The notes under the pieces are model-generated. The model searched no databases, was not told the DNA's origin, and saw nothing but the letters and a program-made list of their open reading frames with translations. The position numbers and the translations under genes are program-made. From Citrobacter amalonaticus (GTDB taxonomy: Bacteria > Pseudomonadota > Gammaproteobacteria > Enterobacterales > Enterobacteriaceae), in the NCBI RefSeq assembly GCF_018323885.1, contig NZ_AP024585.1, positions 4,278,001-4,342,000 of the forward strand: 64,000 nucleotides of DNA, given 5' to 3'. Of the stretch, positions 32,084 to 40,304 are shown in pieces (the stretch's first letter is position 1; each line of letters starts with the position of its first letter).

Positions 32084-32376
32084 TAGCAATACTCTTCTGA
32101 TTTGAGAATTGTGACTGAGATCGATTGTAACGCCAGTCACAGAAAAGTGTGATTGTTTTAGTGCCGTTGCCCTGGCTTCGGTCAAATACAGTGAAAAAAC
32201 AGCGTTGTTATAAGTACGGTTACTCAGCCACTTGCCAGCATGAAAAATCCGCATAATCCCGGCGTTGACAGTGTCGTCTGCACATTTTATTTATAAATAC
32301 GGTATTTGCGCCTGCACCGGTTTCTGTTCTGCCTTTGTGCCCAGGTCGCTTTCTCACTCCCTGACACGAGGTTGTT
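32084..32376. promoter_or_regulatory. pgi/lysC divergent region without a recognisable lysine riboswitch
   Basis: This 293-base gap separates the divergent pgi and lysC genes. A candidate lysC promoter has TTGACA at about 32265-32270 and TATTTA 17 bases later, which would leave a leader of only about 75 bases. None of the conserved L-box blocks of the E. coli lysC leader (for example AGAGGCGCG, GAACGGCTGGCC, GGGGGCTGAATCCCC) could be found on the coding strand. Confidence 0.6.
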
Positions 32377-33726
32377 ATGACAGAAATCGTTGTTTCCAAA
32401 TTTGGCGGTACCAGCGTCGCTGATTTTGATGCCATGAACCGCAGCGCCGACGTGGTGCTTTCCGATGCAAACGTGCGCGTAGTGGTGCTCTCAGCTTCTG
32501 CTGGCATCACCAATCTGCTGGTGGCGCTGGCAGAAGGACTGGAACCACAGGCTCGCTTTGAGAAGCTCGACGCCATCCGCAAAATTCAGTTCGATATCCT
32601 GGAGCGTCTGCGTTATCCCAACGTCATTCGTGAAGAGATTGAACGCCTGCTGGAAAATATCACCACGCTGGCGGAAGCGACCTCATTAGCCACCTCCCCG
32701 GCACTGACGGATGAACTGGTCAGCCACGGCGAACTGATGTCCACCCTGCTGTTTGTTGAGATCCTGCGTGAGCGTAACGTTCAGGCGCAGTGGTTTGATG
32801 TGCGTAAAGTGATGCGAACCAACGATCGCTTTGGCCGTGCCGAACCTGACGTAGCGGCGCTGGCGGAGCTGGCGACATTGCAACTGACCCCGCGTCTGAG
32901 CGAAGGGCTGGTGATCACGCAAGGGTTCATCGGCAGCGAAGGCAAAGGGCGTACCACCACACTCGGACGCGGCGGCAGCGACTACACAGCCGCCCTGTTG
33001 GCCGAAGCGCTGCATGCGGCGCGTGTCGATATCTGGACGGATGTTCCGGGCATCTATACCACCGATCCTCGCGTGGTGCCTGCCGCCCAGCGTATCGATG
33101 AAATCGCCTTTGAAGAGGCGGCGGAAATGGCCACCTTCGGCGCGAAAGTGCTGCATCCGGCCACCCTGCTGCCGGCGGTGCGCAGCGATATCCCGGTCTT
33201 CGTTGGATCCAGTAAAGATCCGAAAGCAGGCGGCACGCTGGTTTGTAACAAAACGCAGAATCCACCGCTGTTCCGCGCGCTGGCACTGCGTCGTAAGCAG
33301 ACGCTGCTGACCCTGCACAGCCTGAATATGCTGCACTCGCGCGGTTTCCTGGCTGAAGTGTTCGGCATTCTGGCGCGCCATAATATCTCCGTAGATTTGA
33401 TCACCACCTCTGAAGTGAGCGTGGCGCTGACGCTGGACACCACCGGTTCCACCTCCACCGGCGATACGCTGCTGACGCAGTCGCTGCTAATGGAACTGTC
33501 GGCCTTGTGTCGGGTGGAAGTGGAAGAAGGTCTCGCGCTGGTCGCGTTGATTGGTAACGATCTGTCGAAAGCCTGCGGTGTCGGCAAAGAGGTGTTCGGC
33601 GTACTGGAACCGTTCAATATCCGCATGATTTGCTATGGCGCTTCCAGCCATAACCTCTGTTTCCTGGTGCCTGGCACCGAAGCAGAACAGGTGGTACAGA
33701 AACTGCACCATAATTTGTTTGAGTGA
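32377..33726 (+). CDS. lysC: Lysine-sensitive aspartokinase III (LysC)
   Basis: LysC phosphorylates aspartate, the first step toward lysine, threonine and methionine; the enzyme is feedback-inhibited by lysine. The 449-residue protein has the kinase motif VSKFGGTSVADF (6-17) and the TTLGRGGSDYTAALLA block near 197-212. Two C-terminal ACT domains (about 305-449) form the lysine site. It matches E. coli LysC in length and sequence. The E. coli gene is also controlled by a lysine riboswitch, which is not visible here. Confidence 0.96.
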   Translation: MTEIVVSKFGGTSVADFDAMNRSADVVLSDANVRVVVLSASAGITNLLVALAEGLEPQARFEKLDAIRKIQFDILERLRYPNVIREEIERLLENITTLAEATSLATSPALTDELVSHGELMSTLLFVEILRERNVQAQWFDVRKVMRTNDRFGRAEPDVAALAELATLQLTPRLSEGLVITQGFIGSEGKGRTTTLGRGGSDYTAALLAEALHAARVDIWTDVPGIYTTDPRVVPAAQRIDEIAFEEAAEMATFGAKVLHPATLLPAVRSDIPVFVGSSKDPKAGGTLVCNKTQNPPLFRALALRRKQTLLTLHSLNMLHSRGFLAEVFGILARHNISVDLITTSEVSVALTLDTTGSTSTGDTLLTQSLLMELSALCRVEVEEGLALVALIGNDLSKACGVGKEVFGVLEPFNIRMICYGASSHNLCFLVPGTEAEQVVQKLHHNLFE

Positions 33727-33738
33727 GACAGGCCTGAA

Positions 33739-33817
33739 TGCCGGATGGCGATGAAACGCCTTATCCGGCCTGGAGGCCAGCCGGTGTCGGCCCGATAAGC
33801 GTGAGCATCATCGGGCA
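33739..33817. repeat. BIME downstream of lysC
   Basis: Opposed REP units (TGCCGGATGGCGATG...CGCCTTATCCGGCC, then GTCGGCCCGATAAGCG...CATCGGGCA) lie between lysC and the convergent nucleotidyltransferase gene. Confidence 0.85.
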
Positions 33818-33823
33818 ACACAG

Positions 33824-34609
33824 TCATGACATCACCGTCTCGTAAAGCAGTCGATCCAGTGCCTTCACGTCGCCTTCGCGGCTATCCGGTAACGTTGGCG
33901 GGATTTCGCCTCGCGCCAGTTCGGCGTGGATAAACGTATGTAGCAGCGGACGACGCGGACCATACTCCGCCTCCCCAGCCCGCTGTTTGCGCACCAGCAG
34001 TTCATCTATTTCCTGACGTAACGGCGCATCCAGATCGCTTCCCGCCAGCAGTTCGGCAAACCGCATGGGCGGAACGCCTTTTCCTGCTTCAACCCAACGC
34101 ACCGCCAACAGCGGACGCAGGACGTAGAAGTACTTTTTCAGACGCACCGTTTCCCCCTGCAAGTAGCCACGAAAGTTTTTTCGCGCCATCGAGTAGTAGT
34201 GCCAGCGCGCACGAAGCGGAGAGAACCACCGCGGTATCATCGCTTTAAGCGCACTGACCGTAGCATCATCCTGCTGATAAACCACCGGGGAATCCAGCCA
34301 CTCGATCAGCGTTGGGTTAGCGCCCTTCAGCAGACCCAGCGCTTTACGCCACTCCCAGCCGCACACATCCAGCTCATCGTCGATTGGCAGCTCGATCACG
34401 TCACGCGGCGCATCAACCCGCAGATACCACTCCGGCGGATGAACATACAAAAACCGCACATCGTAATCGCTATCCGGCGAGGCAAATCCCCAGCCACGAC
34501 TCCCCGATTCGCAGGCATACAGCACCCTGACGCCGTAGCGGGTTTCTATCTCTTTGAGCTGCCGCATGACCCGTTCGCACATTGCGGCACTCACTGCATT
34601 TTTGGTCAT
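33824..34609 (-). CDS. Polymerase-beta-type nucleotidyltransferase of the rtcB operon (RlaP-like)
   Basis: The 261-residue protein has the nucleotidyltransferase signature GSRGWG at 36-41 followed by DSDYD at 46-50 (GS...DxD metal-binding motif), then a helical C-terminal domain. This is the YcgL/RlaP family, predicted to act in RNA-repair pathways. It begins six bases after rtcB, so it is the third gene of a slipin-rtcB-nucleotidyltransferase operon. Adding or repairing nucleotides at broken RNA 3' ends before RtcB ligation is an attractive but unproven role; nucleotidylation of RNA or protein is an alternative. Confidence 0.82.
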   Translation of the reverse strand: MTKNAVSAAMCERVMRQLKEIETRYGVRVLYACESGSRGWGFASPDSDYDVRFLYVHPPEWYLRVDAPRDVIELPIDDELDVCGWEWRKALGLLKGANPTLIEWLDSPVVYQQDDATVSALKAMIPRWFSPLRARWHYYSMARKNFRGYLQGETVRLKKYFYVLRPLLAVRWVEAGKGVPPMRFAELLAGSDLDAPLRQEIDELLVRKQRAGEAEYGPRRPLLHTFIHAELARGEIPPTLPDSREGDVKALDRLLYETVMS

Positions 34610-34615
34610 CTTCTT

Positions 34616-35842
34616 TTATCCTTTTACACATACCACCTGCCGCAACGTATGCACGATCTCCACCAGCGAAGACTGCGCCGCCATCACGGCATCAATGTCT
34701 TTGTAGGCCAGCGGAATTTCATCAATCACCTCGCTGTCTTTACGGCATTCAACGTGGGCCGTCGCGCGGATCTGATCCGCTACGGTAAAGCGTTTTTTAG
34801 CCGCCGTTCGGCTCATGGTTCTTCCCGCACCATGACTGCATGAACAAAAGCTCTCTTCATTTCCCAACCCGCGCACAATGAAACTTTTCGCCCCCATCGA
34901 TCCGGGGATGATCCCCATCTGGCCTTTTTGTGCGGAAACGGCACCTTTACGCGTTACCAGCACCTCTTCACCAAAATGACGCTCTTTTTGCACGTAGTTA
35001 TGGTGGCAATTCACTGCTTCTTGTTGCGTGATAAACGGTTTACTCACGCTACGCGACAGCGCGGCCAGCACGCGGGACATCATGACCTCCCGGTTTTGTC
35101 GGGCAAAATCCTGCGCCCATTCCACCGCTTCAATGTAGTCGTTGTAGTGCCGACTCCCTTCCTGGAAATACGCCAGGTTTCGGTCAGGCAAATTCGCGAT
35201 ATGTTGTTGCATATCCTGCTGCGCCAGCGTGATAAAGACGTTGCCGATGGCATTCCCCACACCACGCGAACCACTGTGCAACATCACCCAGACGCGCTGC
35301 TGCTCATCCAGACACACTTCAATGAAGTGATTACCGGTTCCCAACGTTCCGAGATGCTTATAGTTATTGGTTTTCAGCAGCGAGGGATACTTGTCAGTCA
35401 GGCGCGTAAAGCGCGGTGCCAATGTCCCCCAGTGAGTACTCACCTCCTCTGGCGGCGTGTCCCACGCCCCTTTATCGCGACGGGATCGCGTATTGGTTCG
35501 CCCGTGGGGAACGGCCTGCTCAATCGCGCTCCGCAACCCGCTGAGGTTATCCGGCAGATCGCCAGCCAGCAGCGAGGTACGTACCGCAATCATCCCACAG
35601 CCGATGTCCACCCCCACTGCTGCCGGAATAATCGCTCCTTTGGTCGGGATCACGCTGCCAATCGTTGACCCTTTCCCCAGATGCACATCCGGCATGACCG
35701 CCAGGTGTTTAAAAATAAATGGCATCTTCGCCGTGTTCAGCAGTTGCTGGCGTGCCTCGGGTTCCACCGGGACGCCGTGCGTCCACATTTTCACCGGCGC
35801 CGCGTTCTGCGACGTCAACAGCGCATAGTCGTGATGTGTCAT
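34616..35842 (-). CDS. rtcB: RNA-splicing ligase RtcB
   Basis: RtcB is a GTP- and Mn-dependent RNA ligase joining 2',3'-cyclic phosphate or 3'-phosphate ends to 5'-OH ends. The 408-residue protein keeps the metal ligands in GVDIGCGM (Asp and Cys), GTGNHF, LHSGSRG and NCHHNY. The guanylated histidine lies in CSHGAGR near residue 330. All catalytic residues are present. It lies five bases after the slipin gene and six before the nucleotidyltransferase gene. The usual partner rtcA (RNA 3'-phosphate cyclase) is not in the window. Confidence 0.96.
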   Translation of the reverse strand: MTHHDYALLTSQNAAPVKMWTHGVPVEPEARQQLLNTAKMPFIFKHLAVMPDVHLGKGSTIGSVIPTKGAIIPAAVGVDIGCGMIAVRTSLLAGDLPDNLSGLRSAIEQAVPHGRTNTRSRRDKGAWDTPPEEVSTHWGTLAPRFTRLTDKYPSLLKTNNYKHLGTLGTGNHFIEVCLDEQQRVWVMLHSGSRGVGNAIGNVFITLAQQDMQQHIANLPDRNLAYFQEGSRHYNDYIEAVEWAQDFARQNREVMMSRVLAALSRSVSKPFITQQEAVNCHHNYVQKERHFGEEVLVTRKGAVSAQKGQMGIIPGSMGAKSFIVRGLGNEESFCSCSHGAGRTMSRTAAKKRFTVADQIRATAHVECRKDSEVIDEIPLAYKDIDAVMAAQSSLVEIVHTLRQVVCVKG

Positions 35843-35847
35843 GTTTC

Positions 35848-36975
35848 TTATCCTTTAATGTTCACTAAGCCGTGCAGAACCTGGTCCAGGCCACCGAATA
35901 CCGAGATTTTATCGATACGCTCTGCCACTCTTTCGAGGGTTTCCAGCTCTTTTAAACGCAAAGCCACCGGGTTGTTTTCCATCACTTTCGCCGTATTCAA
36001 CAACGAGCGCGTCGCTGCCGTTTCTTCACGACGGCGGATCACGTTGGCCTGCGCCGATTTTTCCGCTTCAACCAGACGGGACAGAATCGTTTTCATATCC
36101 CCCGGCAACACAATGTCCTTCACACCCAGCGACGCCACGTCGATGCCATACGGTGTCATCCGGTCTTTCACCTGTGCGCTGACCACCTCATCAATTACCT
36201 GTTTATCTTCCAGCAGCTCATCAAGCGTGCGCGTCCCGACGGCCTCCCGCAGCGCAAACTGCAGTTCGCGGTACAGATGATCGAGCGGTTTAGTGAGCTG
36301 TGCAAACGCCAGCAACACATCGCGGTAACGCCAGTTCGCTGCCAGATTCAGGCGCAGGTTGACCTTATCTTTGGTCAAAATTTCCTGACCGCCTACTTCC
36401 AGCACCTGCAAACGGGTATCCACCACTTCGGCGTCAACCAGATGATTCACTTTCCAGTACGCCGTCAGACCCGGCGGCAGCAGTGCCTGCGTCTCGCCAT
36501 CAATTTTCAACACTCCGGCGTGCCAGGCAGGCACCTGTACGGTAAGCATCGCTTCACGACCTTTTACCGCGCCGCTACGTCGCGGTTGCAGAACCGCATT
36601 CATCACCTCAGCAGGCACCTGAACCTGACGCGTATCCATCCGTACCAGTTTCAACGCCTCGTCGGCCCGCCAGTACAAACAGCGCGTTGACGGAGGCAGG
36701 ATCTCCTGCAACACCTCATTCATGTATAACGCGCCCGCTTCGCTGTCGTTAAGATCAACGGCCAGGGCATAACGTGTTACCCAGTCTGGCTGAAAGCGGC
36801 GTAAATAATTCGCCAGCGCTTCCGGCACTTCGCTGCCGTCCAGATTAACCACCAGCACCTCTGGCGTGTTGAACCACGGCAGACGGTGTTCACCCGCCTC
36901 CAGAACCTGATAGTAGTCGCCGTTTTTGGCTAACAGACCTAATTGTCCTTTACGAATAGTGATTTTCTTCGTCAT
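35848..36975 (-). CDS. Slipin-family SPFH (band 7) protein
   Basis: The 375-residue protein has a diverged N-terminal repeat (about 1-110), then an SPFH/band-7 domain (about 120-320). The latter includes the slipin-like ...LREAVGTRTLDELLEDKQVI... and YGIDVASLGVKDIVLPGDMKTIL segments. A helical tail completes it. No N-terminal membrane hairpin is evident, unlike classical stomatins, so it may be peripheral or soluble. It is the first gene of the RtcR-type operon and is separated from a sigma-54 promoter by a leader of about 290 bases. A scaffold role for the repair enzymes is inference. Confidence 0.85.
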   Translation of the reverse strand: MTKKITIRKGQLGLLAKNGDYYQVLEAGEHRLPWFNTPEVLVVNLDGSEVPEALANYLRRFQPDWVTRYALAVDLNDSEAGALYMNEVLQEILPPSTRCLYWRADEALKLVRMDTRQVQVPAEVMNAVLQPRRSGAVKGREAMLTVQVPAWHAGVLKIDGETQALLPPGLTAYWKVNHLVDAEVVDTRLQVLEVGGQEILTKDKVNLRLNLAANWRYRDVLLAFAQLTKPLDHLYRELQFALREAVGTRTLDELLEDKQVIDEVVSAQVKDRMTPYGIDVASLGVKDIVLPGDMKTILSRLVEAEKSAQANVIRRREETAATRSLLNTAKVMENNPVALRLKELETLERVAERIDKISVFGGLDQVLHGLVNIKG

Positions 36976-37265
36976 TTTTCTCTTTTCCTTATCAAGTCAG
37001 GTGCGGGTGCGGAGGCGACGCTACAGGGGAATTCCCTTTTGCCTGCGGCGCGGCATCGTGACCGGCGACCTGTTTTGGGGCCTGTTAACTGCGCAGTGCC
37101 CGTTTTTATTTCTATGATTAACAACCAGTTTCATTGGGAGAATGAATCGGGAATCGAACCCATTGTTCAGGTGTCATCGGTTGACGGAACACTTCCGGAA
37201 TACAGCCTCAGCCGTTCCTGATGTGCCGGCGGGGTTTAACCCCCTGCGTTTTCAACGTGTTGACG
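36976..37265 (-). ncRNA. Long structured leader of the slipin-rtcB operon with a tRNA T-arm-like sequence
   Basis: About 290 bases separate the predicted sigma-54 start point from the slipin start codon, with no convincing open frame. On the minus strand the leader begins with the hairpin GGGGUUAAACCCC, followed by several short stems (for example GUCA-ACCGA-UGAC). It contains GGGTTCGATTCCC at 37149-37161, a perfect tRNA T-loop sequence, followed by the hairpin TTCATT-CTCCC-AATGAA. Salmonella rtc loci encode Y RNAs (YrlA/YrlB) with tRNA-like modules. The resemblance suggests a related RNA, but no Rsr/Ro gene is present and the fold is not established. Confidence 0.5.
37149..37161 (-). other. 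tRNA T-loop-like motif
   Basis: GGGTTCGATTCCC on the minus strand equals the conserved T-stem/T-loop core of tRNAs (GG-TTCGAnT-CC). No full cloverleaf with a 7-base acceptor stem could be drawn around it, so it is not called as a tRNA gene. Confidence 0.6.
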
Positions 37266-37275
37266 AGAGGGTTAT

Positions 37276-37291
37276 TGCCAGAAGCGTGCCA
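37276..37291 (-). promoter_or_regulatory. Sigma-54 promoter of the slipin-rtcB operon
   Basis: On the minus strand TGGCACGCTTCTGGCA has the invariant GG-N10-GC spacing and a perfect TGGCACG -24 block. It faces the slipin-rtcB-nucleotidyltransferase operon and lies between that operon and the divergent rtcR gene, whose product is a sigma-54 activator. Confidence 0.88.
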
Positions 37292-37426
37292 GAACGAGAA
37301 AATGACGAAATTATTTTTTATTTAATTGATTAATAAGGAATTAATTTTCACCATCAAAAATGATGATTGCAGACGTCTCGCCTGTTTTTTATCCTTACCT
37401 ATCTAACTTTATCTTTTGGGATAAAC

Positions 37427-39007
37427 ATGAAAAAGCGACGGGTGGTGATTGGTGTACTGGGCACGGTGCTGGATAAACGCGGCAAACGGGCAAACCGGTT
37501 AAAGAAATGGCGGCCCACGGTCGGACTGTGCCAACAGCCGGATTTCCCGATCGATCGGCTGGAGCTTATCCACCAGCCACGCGATGCCGGGATGTGTCAG
37601 CAGTTAGCGGAAGATATTAGCCTGCTCTCTCCACATACTGAGGTTCGTCCACATGCCATCCCCATTACCGATCCCTGGGATTTCGAAGAGGTCTACGCCG
37701 CGTTCCTCGACTTTGCCACTCATTACACCTTCGATACCGAGAATGAAGAGTATCTGGTGCACATCACTACCGGCACTCATGTGGCGCAAATTTGCTGGTT
37801 CCTGCTGACGGAAGCCCGCTATCTGCCCGCCAGCCTTCTGCAAACCGGACCCGCACCGAAGGGCGCTCCGCAGGAGGATGTTGCCGCTGGCACCTGCTCA
37901 GTGATCGATCTTGATTTAAGCCGCTATGCCACACTCACCAGTCGCTTTCAGCGTGAGCAGCAGCAATCAATCTCCTTCCTCAAAGGCGGTATCGAGACGC
38001 GCAATGCCACGTTCAATAAACTGATTGACCGTATTGAGCGCGTTGCCTTGCGCTCTGGCGATCCTATCCTGCTCACCGGCCCCACCGGTGCGGGGAAATC
38101 CTTCCTCGCAAAACGGATTTTTCAGCTTCGTCAGTCACGGCATCTGGTGGGTGGAAAACTGGTGGCAGTGAACTGCGCGACGCTGCGCGGCGATAACGCC
38201 ATGTCGACGCTGTTTGGTCATGTGAAAGGTGCGTTTACGGGCGCACTGTCGTCACGAACGGGACTGTTACGTGAAGCCGACGGCGGGGTGCTGTTTCTGG
38301 ATGAGATCGCGGAACTGGGGCTGGATGAACAGGCCATGCTACTGAAAGCGATCGAGGAGAAAACCTTCTTCCCGTTTGGCTCAGATAAAGAGGTGTACAG
38401 CGATTTCCAGTTGATAGCCGGAACCCATCGCGATATGCCGCAGTGGGTCGCCGAAGGGCGTTTTCGCGAAGATCTCTACGCACGGATAAACATGTGGCGC
38501 TTTGCCCTGCCCGGCCTTGCACAGCGGCGTGAAGACATCGCCCCTAACGTGGAGTATGAGCTGCAACGCTTCTCCCGCAGCCGACAGAATCAGATTCGTT
38601 TTGATAAGGAGGCGCGTGAACGCTATCTGGCGTTTGCCTGTTCACCTCAGGCGCAGTGGCGCGGCAATTTCCGCGAACTGAGTTCCTCCGTCGCGCGAAT
38701 GGCGACGCTGGCCGAGCAAGGACGTATCACGCAGGCCCTTGTCGACGAAGAGATGGCGCTTTTGCAGGAGAGCTGGGGAGAGGCGCCGTCGCAACCGGAA
38801 CTGGAGATGGAACTCGACCTCTTTGACCGCCGCCAACTGGAAACCGTGCTTGAGGTCTGTCGCCGCAGCGCATCGTTGTCCGAAGCCGGACGTGAACTCT
38901 TCGCCGTCTCACGACAAAAGAAAGCCAATCCCAACGATGCCGACCGTCTGCGTAAGTACCTGGCTCGGTTTGGTCTGAGCTGGGAAAATCTCAAAGTCAG
39001 AACATAA
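37427..39007 (+). CDS. rtcR: Sigma-54-dependent RNA-repair regulator RtcR
   Basis: RtcR is the activator of rtc RNA-repair operons. The start MKKRRVVIGVLG gives 526 residues (E. coli 532). The N-terminal CARF-type domain (about 1-180) is a ligand sensor. The AAA+ domain has Walker A LTGPTGAGKS (216-225) and the sigma-54-contacting GAFTGA loop (268-273), and a C-terminal helix-turn-helix follows (about 470-526). It is divergent from the operon it should activate, with the sigma-54 promoter in between. RNA ends or cyclic nucleotides are the suspected effectors in the family; the ligand here is unknown. Confidence 0.94.
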   Translation: MKKRRVVIGVLGTVLDKRGKRANRLKKWRPTVGLCQQPDFPIDRLELIHQPRDAGMCQQLAEDISLLSPHTEVRPHAIPITDPWDFEEVYAAFLDFATHYTFDTENEEYLVHITTGTHVAQICWFLLTEARYLPASLLQTGPAPKGAPQEDVAAGTCSVIDLDLSRYATLTSRFQREQQQSISFLKGGIETRNATFNKLIDRIERVALRSGDPILLTGPTGAGKSFLAKRIFQLRQSRHLVGGKLVAVNCATLRGDNAMSTLFGHVKGAFTGALSSRTGLLREADGGVLFLDEIAELGLDEQAMLLKAIEEKTFFPFGSDKEVYSDFQLIAGTHRDMPQWVAEGRFREDLYARINMWRFALPGLAQRREDIAPNVEYELQRFSRSRQNQIRFDKEARERYLAFACSPQAQWRGNFRELSSSVARMATLAEQGRITQALVDEEMALLQESWGEAPSQPELEMELDLFDRRQLETVLEVCRRSASLSEAGRELFAVSRQKKANPNDADRLRKYLARFGLSWENLKVRT

Positions 39008-39118
39008 GCATAATTTGTTTGAATAATACCTCTTCACACGATACACAATAATGATGGTTGGGCTCGATCCCAACCCGTGAATAACAAGCAAACACAACAT
39101 ACGTGCAAGGAAAACAAC

Positions 39119-40057
39119 ATGCTCGCCACTCTCACCAGGCTGTTCCCGTTATGGGCGCTGCTGCTCTCTGCTATTGCGTATTACACGCCATCCACTTTTA
39201 CGCCTGTCGGTCCGTGGGTGGCCACATTGTTGATGCTGATTATGTTCGGCATGGGCGTCCACCTGAAAGTGGATGATTTTAAACGTGTGCTCTCACGCCC
39301 GGCACCGGTTGCGGCGGGAATTTTCCTGCACTATCTGGTGATGCCGCTGGCGGCCTGGGTACTGGCGATGGCATTTAACATGCCGCCGGAACTCTCCGCC
39401 GGGATGGTGCTGGTCGGAAGCGTCGCCAGCGGCACGGCATCTAACGTCATGATCTATCTGGCGAAAGGCGATGTCGCACTCTCGGTAACGATCTCTTCCG
39501 TCTCCACTCTGGTGGGCGTGGTCGCCACACCACTGCTGACACGTCTGTATGTCGATGCGCACATTCAGGTGGATGTGATGGGGATGCTGCTCAGCATCCT
39601 GCAAATTGTGGTGATCCCAATTGCGCTGGGCCTGGTGATCCATCATCTTTTCCCGCGCGTTGTGAAGGCAGTTGAACCTTACCTGCCCGCGTTTTCGATG
39701 GTCTGCATTCTGGCGATCATCAGCGCAGTGGTTGCCGGTTCCGCCGCGCATATCGCGTCCGTCGGCTTCGTGGTGATTATCGCGGTGATCCTACACAACA
39801 CCATCGGCCTGCTCGGCGGTTACTGGGGCGGGCGCTTGTTTGGCTTTGACGAGTCAACCTGCCGCACGCTGGCGATCGAGGTGGGAATGCAAAACTCCGG
39901 TCTCGCCGCCGCGCTGGGTAAAATCTACTTCGGCCCGCTCGCGGCCCTCCCCGGCGCACTGTTCTCGGTCTGGCACAACCTTTCCGGCTCTCTGCTGGCA
40001 GGGTACTGGTCCGGTAAACCGATTGATGAACAGCAGAGTGCTGTCAAAGAAAATTGA
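39119..40057 (+). CDS. panS: Pantoate/ketopantoate transporter PanS (bile acid:sodium symporter fold)
   Basis: The 312-residue protein has ten predicted membrane helices of the BASS/SBF family. It includes the [23 protein letters not shown] motif (about 105-127) and [14 protein letters not shown] (about 255), which form the crossover substrate and sodium site. It resembles PanS of Salmonella, which transports pantothenate precursors. The start [12 protein letters not shown] follows an AAGGAAAA ribosome site. It follows rtcR on the same strand but has no evident functional link to RNA repair. Substrate assignment is by family only. Confidence 0.78.
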   Translation: MLATLTRLFPLWALLLSAIAYYTPSTFTPVGPWVATLLMLIMFGMGVHLKVDDFKRVLSRPAPVAAGIFLHYLVMPLAAWVLAMAFNMPPELSAGMVLVGSVASGTASNVMIYLAKGDVALSVTISSVSTLVGVVATPLLTRLYVDAHIQVDVMGMLLSILQIVVIPIALGLVIHHLFPRVVKAVEPYLPAFSMVCILAIISAVVAGSAAHIASVGFVVIIAVILHNTIGLLGGYWGGRLFGFDESTCRTLAIEVGMQNSGLAAALGKIYFGPLAALPGALFSVWHNLSGSLLAGYWSGKPIDEQQSAVKEN

Positions 40058-40304
40058 TCCCCTGCGAATGGGGGATTTCCCCCATTCCTTGCCTTCCTTG
40101 TTTGAACCTCATCACAAAACAACAAACATCAACACAAAACAAAAATATAATTAATACCTTTATTTTCAATTAATTATTATAAATTTATTATTTTATAGAG
40201 AGCTGGATTCGTTCTTTTAATGTTGCTTTATTTTGTTTTGCTTGGGAATATGATTCCACTACAACACAGATAACCCCCTACCCTATCTTTTCTTTGAGGC
40301 CGCT
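40058..40304. promoter_or_regulatory. AT-rich promoter gap before the EIIC-like operon
   Basis: About 250 bases of AT-rich sequence lie between panS and the EIIC-like gene. It has long A- and T-runs and the repeated unit AACACAAAAC/AACAACAAAC. It is the expected site of the operon promoter and DeoR-type operators, but no operator was recognised with confidence. Confidence 0.4.

Noticed and set aside
32220..32582. A 120-codon minus-strand frame across the lysC promoter and 5' end
   Set aside because: It overlaps the lysC promoter and first 200 bases on the other strand and has no recognisable product.
37130..37200. A complete tRNA gene around the T-loop motif
   Set aside because: The T-loop sequence is perfect, but the lower T-stem mismatches and no 7-base acceptor stem or anticodon arm of normal geometry can be drawn. 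It is reported as a tRNA-like motif instead.
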